Origin: Chromatiales bacterium
GTDB taxonomy: Bacteria; Pseudomonadota; Gammaproteobacteria; UBA6429; Thiohalophilaceae
Direction of reading: 5' to 3'
Assembly (NCBI GenBank): GCA_027001895.1
Contig: JALTLP010000155.1
Location: 1-5,083, forward strand
Length of the DNA stretch: 5,083 bases
Positions within the stretch are counted from its first letter, which is position 1, and each line of letters starts with the position of its first letter. The translations under genes were made by a program, and so were the position numbers. The notes under the pieces are model-generated. The model had not been told where the DNA came from and did not search any database. It saw only the letters and a list, made by a program, of their open reading frames with translations. Shown here piece by piece: positions 1 through 5,083 of this stretch.

Positions 1-6
1 TGTTAA

Positions 7-450
7 TGTTGTAAATTAAAAAAACAGATTGCTTCGTCGTTTCACTCCTCGCAACGACAAAAATGGATCATTGCGGGCGCACGAAGTGAGATGCTTTTCT
101 ATGCTTGTCATTGCGAGTGCACGAGGTAAGACGCTTTTCTATGCATGTCATTGCGAGCGCACGAAGTGAGCGCGGCAATCTTGTTGTAAATCAAAAAAAC
201 AGATTGCTTCGTCGTTCCACACCTCGCAACGACAAAAAGGGTTATTGCAAGCGCACGAGGTGAGATGCTTTTCTATGCATGTCATTGCGAGCTCACGAAG
301 TGAGCATGGCAATCTTGTTATAAATCAAAAAAACAGATTGTTTCGTCGTTTCACTCCTCGCAACGACAAAAATGGATCATTGCGGGCGCACGAAGTGAGA
401 TGCTTTTCTATGCTTGTCATTGCGAGCTCACAAAGTGAGCGCGGCAATCT
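7..450. repeat. Tandem array of three palindromic intergenic elements
   Basis: Three head-to-tail units lie at 7-181 (175 bp), 182-315 (134 bp) and 316-450 (135 bp). Each begins with a nearly identical 19-nt AT-rich lead (TGTTGTAAATCAAAAAAAC or a 1-2 base variant), followed by an element opening with AGATTGC (AGATTGT in unit 3) and closing with GCAATCT. The two ends of each element are imperfect inverted copies of each other: CTCGCAACGAC near the left and GTCATTGCGAG near the right. Positions 33-117 and 342-426 are identical over 85 bp, which points to recent duplication or gene conversion. Unit 1 is longer because it has one extra 40-bp sub-repeat. Similar TCATTGCGAG...GCAATCT palindromes occur between genes in many bacteria, as I recall. 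No transposase, integrase or Cas gene is visible nearby. Reading frames through the array are by-products of the repeat. Confidence 0.9.
72..181. repeat. 40-bp sub-repeats inside the array
   Basis: Within unit 1 the segment starting (G/A)TCATTGCG(A/G)G and ending GCTTTTCTATGC(A/T)T occurs twice in succession, followed by a third copy of its first part that runs into the GCGGCAATCT end. One full copy is 40 bp. Units 2 and 3 contain only one full copy plus the terminal part, which accounts for the 40-bp length difference. This looks like slippage or unequal recombination inside an already tandem array. No function is assigned. Confidence 0.8.
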
Positions 451-470
451 TGTTTTTTTGTTCAAAAGTA

Positions 471-545
471 TTTCGCCTCGCGCTAACGCGCTGTAGGCGA
501 GTGAGCCTGCTTAAAATAAAAGTCGCGCGTTAGCGCAAGGCGAAA
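471..545. repeat. Long inverted repeat, 21-bp arms
   Basis: The left arm is 471-491 and the right arm 525-545. They are reverse complements at 20 of 21 positions, the only mismatch being C479 against A537, and are separated by 33 nt. The core of each arm is GCGCTAACGCGC or its complement. The 33-nt loop holds a smaller dyad, AGGC(495-498) with GCCT(505-508). The structure begins 29 bp beyond the stop codon of the minus-strand glutathione reductase gene, so its transcript would fold here. There is no T-tract on the downstream side in that direction, so it is not a textbook intrinsic terminator. It may block 3' exonuclease decay, terminate weakly, or be a mobile palindromic repeat of a family different from the array on its left. 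Confidence 0.8.
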
Positions 546-574
546 CATCGAGTGCCCGCTAAAATAAACGTGCA

Positions 575-1921
575 TTAACGCATAGTCACCAGTTCTTCAG
601 CACTGGTCGGGTGAATAGCAACTGTATTATCAAAATCTTCTTTGGTTGCTCCCATTTTAATCGCAACGGCAAAGCCCTGTAACATCTCGTCTGATCCCAT
701 GCCAATCATATGGCAACCCACAACTTTTTCTTCGACGCCAACACAAACCAGTTTTAAAGCAGTCTTTTGCTGGTTAGGACAAAGTGCATGGTACATCGCG
801 GTAAAACAGGAGCTATAAACTTTTACTGCATCGCCGTGTTCTTTACGGGCCTGTTCTTCGGTTAAGCCAATGGTGCCGATAGGTGGGTGACTAAACATGA
901 CGGTAGGAATATTTTCATAGTCCAGCTTGCGATCCGGCATATTATTAAACAGACGATCCGATAAACGTCTTGCTGCAGCAATGGCAACCGGAGTGAGTTG
1001 TGCGCGGCCGGTTACATCGCCTACTGAATAAATATTTTTTACATTGGTGTTCTGGAATTCATCGCAAGGGATATAACCACGTTCATCGTATTCGATACCG
1101 GCAGCATTAAGGTTTAAGTTTTGTGTTGCCGGCGCTCGACCAATCGCCCAGATTAAAGCATCGTAATTTTCAAGCACGATACCGTTATCACAAACAATGG
1201 TAAGTTTATCACCGGCTTCCTTAACAACTTTTTGTACATTGATCTTGGACATTATATTAACGCCGTCTTCAACCATTTGTTCCATCAATGTATCGCGTAA
1301 CATCACATCAAAGCCAGACAGGAAATGACCACGACGCAGTAACATCGAAACATCACTGCCTAAGCCGTTTAACAGCCCCGCAAGTTCAACGGCAATATAA
1401 CCGGCGCCGACTACCGCAACACGTTTAGGTTGTTCGGTTAACTCAAAAAAACCATCGGAGGTAATGCCAAACTCGGCACCTTGTATGTCAGGTATTATTG
1501 GGTAGCCGCCCGGTGCAACAACGATATGGTCGGCAGTGTATTGTGTGCCGTCGACATCCAGCGTATTGGCATTCACAAATTTTGCTGTGCCCTGAATATA
1601 ATCAATGTTGGAGTCTTTAAGATAAGAATCGTACCAGGTGGTAATGCCGTTAATATAATTTTCACGCGCATCAACCAGTTTCTTCCAGCTAAAGTTTTTA
1701 ATATCAACATCAAAACCATAACCGGATGCATTGTGTAATGTTTCGGCCACACCCGATGCAAACCACATAACCTTTTTCGGTACGCAACCCACGTTAACGC
1801 AAGTGCCGCCCACGACCTTGTTTTCGATAACCGCACATTTTTTACCGTAAAGTGCGCCGCGTTCTGCTGCCGATAAGCCGCCGCTGCCTGCGCCGATTGC
1901 GAGAAGGTCGTAGTGAGCCAT
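575..1921 (-). CDS. gor: Glutathione-disulfide reductase
   Basis: Cytoplasmic flavoenzyme that reduces glutathione disulfide to two glutathiones with NADPH, maintaining the thiol pool. The 448 residues match the usual bacterial length (about 450), and the sequence aligns with E. coli Gor from end to end. Visible in order: the FAD-binding GAGSGG (10-15); the redox-active disulfide in GGTCVNVGCVPKK (C41 and C46); the NADPH Rossmann motif GAGYIAVE (172-179); the second FAD motif SVGD (299-302); and the C-terminal dimerisation domain ending in HPTSAEE, with the catalytic base H437 and E442. In the NADPH 2'-phosphate pocket R196 aligns with the first E. coli arginine (Arg198), but S202 sits where the second (Arg204) is expected. 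The ATG start is supported by AAGG at 1930-1933, 8 nt upstream, and by the N-terminal beta strand that follows at once. It is divergent from the small gene and peroxiredoxin on the other strand. Confidence 0.97.
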   Translation of the reverse strand: MAHYDLLAIGAGSGGLSAAERGALYGKKCAVIENKVVGGTCVNVGCVPKKVMWFASGVAETLHNASGYGFDVDIKNFSWKKLVDARENYINGITTWYDSYLKDSNIDYIQGTAKFVNANTLDVDGTQYTADHIVVAPGGYPIIPDIQGAEFGITSDGFFELTEQPKRVAVVGAGYIAVELAGLLNGLGSDVSMLLRRGHFLSGFDVMLRDTLMEQMVEDGVNIMSKINVQKVVKEAGDKLTIVCDNGIVLENYDALIWAIGRAPATQNLNLNAAGIEYDERGYIPCDEFQNTNVKNIYSVGDVTGRAQLTPVAIAAARRLSDRLFNNMPDRKLDYENIPTVMFSHPPIGTIGLTEEQARKEHGDAVKVYSSCFTAMYHALCPNQQKTALKLVCVGVEEKVVGCHMIGMGSDEMLQGFAVAIKMGATKEDFDNTVAIHPTSAEELVTMR

Positions 1922-1943
1922 AGAAGTTGCCTTATATAGATTA

Positions 1944-1973
1944 TTGAAAGGAATTGAATTGTAGGCGTATTTA
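1944..1973 (+). promoter_or_regulatory. Weak candidate promoter for the small gene and peroxiredoxin
   Basis: TTGAAA (1944-1949) is a good -35 match. It is followed after 18 bp by TATTTA (1968-1973), a poor -10 match at three of six positions. A better -10-like hexamer, TAAAAT at 2001-2006, has no convincing -35 partner. The rightward genes must be transcribed from somewhere in this 113-bp divergent gap, so the promoter would overlap or face that of gor. The exact position is uncertain. Confidence 0.25.
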
Positions 1974-1998
1974 TAAGGTGTGTCTTATCTAAATTCAA
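1970..1998 (-). promoter_or_regulatory. Sigma70-type promoter of gor, with internal dyad
   Basis: Read on the minus strand, TTGAAT (1993-1998) and TATAAA (1970-1975) are separated by exactly 17 bp, each matching the sigma70 consensus at five of six positions. Transcription would start near 1963 and leave a leader of about 40 nt before the gor ATG. Between the boxes, partly overlapping the -10 box, is the dyad ATAAG(1973-1977)/CTTAT(1984-1988) with a 6-nt centre, a possible operator. It does not fit the four-part OxyR pattern I tried. This is a sequence match only. Confidence 0.6.
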
Positions 1999-2034
1999 GT
2001 TAAAATAACCGACAAATTTACAGAGGTTTTTTAA

Positions 2035-2367
2035 ATGAGCAAACAAATTCAATTATCTTCCGAACTACTTAATAATATTTTCGAGGCCATTGCCAAACAC
2101 GATAGCGAGGTTCAGCAGGACTTAATGGTTGGCCTGCAATACCTGTCTGCTGTTATTGGCTACTTTGCAGCGGAATATCCGGGTACCGACAAGGATCGTA
2201 ATGACTTACTCGCCCAATTAGCCGCGTTTAGCGTAGATGTTGCCGATGACCGGGTGCGTTCCATGCAACAACAGCAGCAACCTGCTACTGCCAATGTCGA
2301 AATGGCAAAAGGTAAAAGCGAGCCGACCGATGATCCGGCCGTGGGCATCTGGAAACCCTCTAACTAA
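2035..2367 (+). CDS. Small conserved-looking protein of unknown function, 110 aa
   Basis: I do not recognise this family. The start is supported by GAGG at 2023-2026, 8 nt before the ATG. The protein is soluble, with no signal peptide or membrane segment. Residues 8-47 and 52-79 look strongly helical, with hydrophobic residues spaced as in amphipathic helices and a break at YPGTD (48-52). A run of five glutamines (78-82) leads into a flexible, charged tail ending DDPAVGIWKPSN. There are no cysteines or histidine clusters to suggest redox chemistry or metal binding. The gene ends 12 bp before the peroxiredoxin start and lies on the same strand, so the two are probably co-transcribed. Reading-frame quality, ribosome site and operon position support a real gene. 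A helical adaptor is one guess, but no function can be assigned. Confidence 0.8.
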   Translation: MSKQIQLSSELLNNIFEAIAKHDSEVQQDLMVGLQYLSAVIGYFAAEYPGTDKDRNDLLAQLAAFSVDVADDRVRSMQQQQQPATANVEMAKGKSEPTDDPAVGIWKPSN

Positions 2368-2379
2368 CAAGGACAAACT

Positions 2380-2844
2380 ATGCTAACCAAAGGACAACAA
2401 GCCCCTGTTTTTAATGGTGTTGACCAGGCTAATAAACCTGTAAAGTCAGAGGATTTTACAGGCAGCAAAAAAGTGGTGCTGTATTTTTACCCCAAGGACG
2501 ACACTCCCGGCTGTACTATCGAGGCCAACCAGTTTACCGCGCTGATAAATGAATTTGCCGCGGCCGATACCGTGGTTATTGGGGTCAGCAAGGACGATTG
2601 CGCCTCGCATCAGGCATTTATTGATAAATTCAGCCTGAAAGTGGAGCTGATTGCCGATACAACAGGTGAAATCTGCGAAGCCTACGGCGTTTGGCAGGAA
2701 AAGGAAAAAAACGGAATCAAGAAAATGGGCATCGTGCGCTCGACCTTCGTTATCGACAAAACGGGCAAGCTGGCAGAAGTGATCTACGGTGTTACGCCTG
2801 ACGGTCACGCCCAGGCTATGCTGGAAGTTGTTAAGTCTTTGTAA
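2380..2844 (+). CDS. bcp: Thiol peroxidase of the Bcp/PrxQ peroxiredoxin family
   Basis: Cytoplasmic peroxiredoxin that reduces hydrogen peroxide and organic hydroperoxides. The 154 residues fit the family (E. coli Bcp about 156). The thioredoxin fold is recognisable: VVLYFYPKDDTPGCT carries the peroxidatic C45 with T42 and P43 of the PxxxTxxC motif, and RSTFVID supplies the active-site arginine R120. The conserved CEAYGVW segment is at 99-105. E. coli-type Bcp has its resolving cysteine five residues after the first, but here that position is N50. The other cysteines are C74, in the GVSKDDCASH loop, and C99, which aligns with a non-essential cysteine in E. coli Bcp as I recall. The enzyme may therefore work as a 1-Cys peroxiredoxin or use C74. 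AAGGA at 2369-2373 lies 6 nt before the ATG. The upstream small gene ends 12 bp away. No terminator with a T-tract is obvious downstream. Confidence 0.95.
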   Translation: MLTKGQQAPVFNGVDQANKPVKSEDFTGSKKVVLYFYPKDDTPGCTIEANQFTALINEFAAADTVVIGVSKDDCASHQAFIDKFSLKVELIADTTGEICEAYGVWQEKEKNGIKKMGIVRSTFVIDKTGKLAEVIYGVTPDGHAQAMLEVVKSL

Positions 2845-2887
2845 TATATAAATAATTAACTCGGAAGAAAGTGGTCCAGTAATTAAA

Positions 2888-2931
2888 GGCTGAAATAACC
2901 AGTGATTGTATTTATCGAAAAGTTATCAGCC
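2888..2931 (+). other. Imperfect hairpin downstream of bcp
   Basis: GGCTGA(2888-2893) plus TAAC(2896-2899) pairs with GTTA(2922-2925) plus TCAGCC(2926-2931). This gives a 10-bp stem with a 2-nt bulge and a 22-nt loop, starting 43 bp after the peroxiredoxin stop codon. No T-run follows, so it is more likely an RNA-stabilising 3' structure or a palindromic repeat than a Rho-independent terminator. It is the only structured candidate for the 3' end of the bcp transcript. Confidence 0.45.
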
Positions 2932-2977
2932 GGAACTAACCACTGAGAATTTATGAAATAAATGATAATCTGTTTAA

Positions 2978-3004
2978 CTTCGTGTCCTTAGTGGTCTTCG
3001 TGGT
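2978..3004. repeat. 9-bp-periodic intergenic repeat
   Basis: Three consecutive 9-bp units, CTTCGTGTC, CTTAGTGGT and CTTCGTGGT, are followed by TAAAAT. On the other strand this reads ACCACGAAG-ACCACTAAG-GACACGAAG, a pattern I have often seen between genes in environmental bacteria. An inverted match, TAACCAC at 2937-2943, pairs with GTGGTTA at 3000-3006. The segment 2937-3006 may therefore be one degenerate palindromic element. It lies between bcp and the EF-G promoter and shows no coding potential. Confidence 0.65.
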
Positions 3005-3070
3005 TAAAATCTTTTCCTTCCAAACATGCGATTTTCAAAGAATTTATACCCTTTTTCCCTTCATTTACGA

Positions 3071-3076
3071 TATAAT
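3071..3076 (+). promoter_or_regulatory. Probable -10 box of the EF-G gene promoter
   Basis: A perfect TATAAT is followed immediately by GCGCGGC. This puts the expected start at about 3083 and gives a leader of roughly 180 nt before the EF-G ATG. No hexamer 15-19 bp upstream resembles TTGACA (the 17-bp position reads ACCCTT), so activation or an atypical -35 contact is implied. A GC-rich discriminator between -10 and the start is typical of promoters repressed by ppGpp in gammaproteobacteria, which would suit a translation factor. This regulatory link is inferred, not shown. Confidence 0.55.
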
Positions 3077-3133
3077 GCGCGGCTCATTTTTCCGATGAAT
3101 TCGCCTTGATGCAGGTTAGTCACTTTTTTAGGC

Positions 3134-3163
3134 GTTAATCAGGTCAAATTAACCGTTTTTTTT
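3134..3163 (+). terminator. Hairpin plus eight T residues in the EF-G leader
   Basis: GTTAAT(3134-3139) pairs with ATTAAC(3148-3153) across an 8-nt loop, followed by CG and eight T residues (3156-3163). An alternative pairing for the same right arm is GGTTAGT(3114-3120) with ATTAACC(3148-3154), seven pairs including one G-U. CGCCT(3102-3106) can also pair with AGGCG(3130-3134). Mutually exclusive folds before a U-tract are the layout of a transcription attenuator. Alternatively, the 80-nt stretch from about 3083 to 3163 could be a small RNA with its own terminator. The short hairpin is weak because it is mostly A-T pairs. Confidence 0.35.
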
Positions 3164-3202
3164 CCTTAGCAGCACTCATTGAACGGGCGCTAAAGGACAG
3201 GA

Positions 3203-3233
3203 TTTGAATTGCCGATAGAAACGGCAGTTCAAA
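3203..3233 (+). promoter_or_regulatory. 12-bp stem-loop in the EF-G 5' leader
   Basis: TTTGAATTGCCG (3203-3214) pairs with CGGCAGTTCAAA (3222-3233) over 12 consecutive positions, with a single G-U wobble (T3209-G3227) and a 7-nt loop, ATAGAAA. It ends 33 nt before the EF-G ATG, leaving the ribosome site open in an unstructured AT-rich stretch. No T-run follows directly, so it is unlikely to terminate transcription. A role in translation control, RNA stability or protein binding is possible. I do not recognise it as a known riboswitch or ribosomal-protein binding site. Confidence 0.6.
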
Positions 3234-3266
3234 ATGCAGATTTTAATTTAACAGAGTAGCAGGAAC

Positions 3267-5083
3267 ATGGCTGATTTAGAAAAGTATAGAAATATTGGTA
3301 TTTTCGCTCACGTGGATGCAGGTAAAACGACCACTACGGAACGTATCTTAAAGCTTACCGGTAAAATTCATAAAACCGGTGAAGTGCACGACGGTGAAGC
3401 GACCACCGACTTCATGGAACAGGAAGCTGAACGTGGTATTACTATTCAGTCAGCGGCAACTTCGTGTGAATGGAATGGCCATCGCATGAACATTATTGAC
3501 ACACCGGGACACGTTGACTTCACCATCGAAGTTTATCGTTCACTTAAAGTACTCGACGGTGGCGTGGGTGTATTCTGTGCATCGGGTGGTGTAGAACCTC
3601 AGTCAGAAACTAACTGGCGTTATGCAAATGAATCTGAAGTAGCTCGAGTTATTTTTGTAAACAAATTGGATCGTATGGGCGGTGATTTCTATCGCGTTGT
3701 TGACCAGGTTGAAAACGTACTCGGCGCAAACCCACTCGTTATGGTTTTACCAATTGGTATTGAAGATAACTTCACCGGTGTGGTTGACCTGTTAACCCGT
3801 AAAGCCTGGGTCTGGGACGATTCCGGCTTACCAGAAAATTACAAGATTGAAGATTGTCCTGAAGATATGAAGGACAAGGTGGAAGAGTACCGTGAAAAAT
3901 TAATTGAAACAGCGGTAGAGCAGGACGATGATTTAATGGAACAATACCTCGAAGGGAACGAGCCTTCAATTGATGACATTAAAAAATGTATTCGTAAAGG
4001 TACTATCGCACTGGACTTTTTCCCAACTTACTGCGGTTCGGCATTTAAAAACAAAGGTATTCAGTTGGTACTCGATGCCGTTGTTGACTTCCTGCCTAAC
4101 CCGACAGAAGTTAAGCCACAGCCTTTAACCGATGAAGAAGGGAATGAAACAGGTGAAGTGGCAACCGTTGATCCTTCAGAACCATTCCGTGCCTTAGCAT
4201 TTAAAATTATGGATGACCGTTTCGGTGCTTTAACCTTTATCCGAATTTACTCGGGCGTGTTAAATAAGGGCGACACTGTTTTAAATACCTTTACCGGTAA
4301 AACAGAACGTATTGGTCGTATTGTAGAAATGCATGCAGACGAACGTATTGAACTTGATGGCGCACAAGCGGGTGACATTGTTGCGGTTGTTGGTATGAAG
4401 AACGTACAAACAGGTCATACACTTTGCGATCCAAAACACCCTGCAACACTCGAACCGATGGTATTCCCTGATCCTGTTATCTCAATTGCGGTTGCACCTA
4501 AAGATAAAGGTGCAGCAGAAAAAATGGGTATAGCGATTGGTAAAATGGTTGCAGAAGATCCTTCATTCCGTGTTGAAACAGACGAAGACTCTGGTGAAAC
4601 AATCCTTAAAGGGATGGGCGAGCTTCACCTTGATATCAAAATTGATATTATGAAACGTACTCATGGTGTTGACGTAGAAGTGGGTGCGCCACAGGTTGCT
4701 TACCGAGAAACGATTACTAAACGTGTTGAAGACTCCTACACGCATAAGAAACAATCCGGTGGTGCCGGTCAGTTTGCAAAAATTGATTACATTATTGAGC
4801 CGGGCGAACCTGGCAGTGGTTTTGAATTTGAATCGGTTGTAACAGGTGGTAACGTGCCACGTGAATTCTGGCCAGCAGTAGAAAAAGGCTTTAAAGCCAG
4901 CATGGAAAAAGGCGTTCTGGCCGGTTATCCGTGCCTTGATTTTAAAGTCACCCTGGTTGACGGTGGTTATCACCCGGTGGATTCATCGGCTGTTGCTTAT
5001 GAACTGGCAGCGAAGGCAGCTTACCGTCAAACAATGAAAAATGCCGGCCCACAATTAATGGAACCGATTATGAAGGTTGACGT
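3267..5083 (+). CDS. fusA: Elongation factor G, second-copy type (3' end outside window)
   Basis: Ribosomal translocase GTPase. It moves tRNAs and mRNA after peptide bond formation, and some EF-G types also act in ribosome recycling. The 605 complete residues seen cover about 87% of a typical 695-residue protein; the end of domain IV and all of domain V lie beyond the edge. GTPase motifs: G1 AHVDAGKT (14-21), G2 RGIT (56-59), G3 DTPGH (78-82), G4 NKLD (132-135) and G5 GSA (257-259). Domain II starts near 305. Domain IV keeps the tip histidine in GGYHPVDSS (H569), but its first loop reads SGGAGQFA (497-504) where E. coli has SGGRGQYG. The segments FAHVDAGK, LKLTGKIHK and GGVEPQSETNWRYANESEVAR are as I recall for the Vibrio/Shewanella second EF-G. 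No rpsL or rpsG lies upstream, so this is not the str-operon copy. AGGA at 3261-3264 precedes the ATG by only 2 nt; AGCAGG (3258-3263) is the likely ribosome site. Confidence 0.95.
   Translation, partial: MADLEKYRNIGIFAHVDAGKTTTTERILKLTGKIHKTGEVHDGEATTDFMEQEAERGITIQSAATSCEWNGHRMNIIDTPGHVDFTIEVYRSLKVLDGGVGVFCASGGVEPQSETNWRYANESEVARVIFVNKLDRMGGDFYRVVDQVENVLGANPLVMVLPIGIEDNFTGVVDLLTRKAWVWDDSGLPENYKIEDCPEDMKDKVEEYREKLIETAVEQDDDLMEQYLEGNEPSIDDIKKCIRKGTIALDFFPTYCGSAFKNKGIQLVLDAVVDFLPNPTEVKPQPLTDEEGNETGEVATVDPSEPFRALAFKIMDDRFGALTFIRIYSGVLNKGDTVLNTFTGKTERIGRIVEMHADERIELDGAQAGDIVAVVGMKNVQTGHTLCDPKHPATLEPMVFPDPVISIAVAPKDKGAAEKMGIAIGKMVAEDPSFRVETDEDSGETILKGMGELHLDIKIDIMKRTHGVDVEVGAPQVAYRETITKRVEDSYTHKKQSGGAGQFAKIDYIIEPGEPGSGFEFESVVTGGNVPREFWPAVEKGFKASMEKGVLAGYPCLDFKVTLVDGGYHPVDSSAVAYELAAKAAYRQTMKNAGPQLMEPIMKVD

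Noticed and set aside
7..450. CRISPR array
   Set aside because: Units are 134-175 bp and almost fully repetitive, with no unique 30-40 bp spacers. The 19-nt segments between elements are nearly identical to each other, and no cas gene is present.
245..496. Plus-strand open frame of 83 codons
   Set aside because: It lies within the tandem repeat array; its repeated HEVRCFSM and VIAS peptides come from the DNA repeat. It has no ribosome site or recognisable domain.
1481..1738. Plus-strand frame opposite gor
   Set aside because: Antisense shadow of a conserved enzyme, with no ribosome site and no family resemblance.
1936..1998. OxyR binding site between gor and the divergent genes
   Set aside because: An ATAG at 1936-1939 is not followed by CTAT at the required 7-nt spacing, and the four-part pattern is absent.
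1573..2052. Minus-strand frame of 159 codons overlapping the gor start
   Set aside because: It is out of frame with the clearly real gor and crosses the gor promoter and start. Its peptide has no coherent domain.
2160..2808. Minus-strand frames opposite the small gene and bcp (2160-2348 and 2446-2808)
   Set aside because: Both are antisense to better-supported genes. The CCCCCC run in the first is just the complement-strand reading of the glutamine codons.
2888..2931. Rho-independent terminator of bcp
   Set aside because: The stem is interrupted, the loop is long, and no T-run follows. It is listed only as a hairpin.
3109..3138. 9-codon leader peptide gene in the EF-G leader
   Set aside because: No ribosome binding site precedes its ATG and the peptide has no run of a regulatory amino acid. 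Kept only as a remark within the attenuator finding.
3772..4973. Minus-strand frames opposite EF-G (3772-3969 and 4563-4973)
   Set aside because: They lie inside the conserved EF-G coding region on the other strand and show no domain or start signal.

Overview
The window looks like chromosomal DNA from a gammaproteobacterium, possibly a marine or environmental lineage. This rests on protein resemblance recalled from memory: the glutathione reductase is close to the Escherichia coli enzyme along its whole length, and the elongation factor G resembles the second EF-G copy of Vibrio and Shewanella more than the str-operon copy. Base composition leans slightly to AT. I cannot name a genus.

Layout: (1) Positions 1-470 hold no credible gene. 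They carry three tandem copies of a palindromic intergenic element whose ends are AGATTGC and GCAATCT, with a 40-bp sub-repeat inside. (2) Positions 471-545 form a long inverted repeat with 21-bp arms, just beyond the end of the next gene. (3) Positions 575-1921, minus strand, encode a complete glutathione reductase (gor) behind a good sigma70-type promoter. (4) Diverging from it are a small unrecognised gene (2035-2367) and, 12 bp downstream, a Bcp/PrxQ-type peroxiredoxin (2380-2844); these two probably form an operon. (5) Positions 2845-3266 are non-coding and rich in structure: an imperfect hairpin, a 9-bp-periodic repeat, a perfect TATAAT box, a hairpin followed by eight T residues, and a 12-bp stem-loop. 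(6) From 3267 an EF-G gene runs off the right edge, with 605 complete codons visible.

The middle of the window is a thiol-redox neighbourhood. Glutathione reductase keeps glutathione reduced using NADPH, and the peroxiredoxin destroys peroxides. The peroxiredoxin lacks the usual resolving cysteine, so it may depend on a small-thiol or other external reductant, although sequence alone cannot show this. The EF-G gene is a separate unit with its own promoter and a roughly 180-nt structured leader. I see no clear new multi-gene system. The least explained items are the EF-G leader and the nested repeat array.
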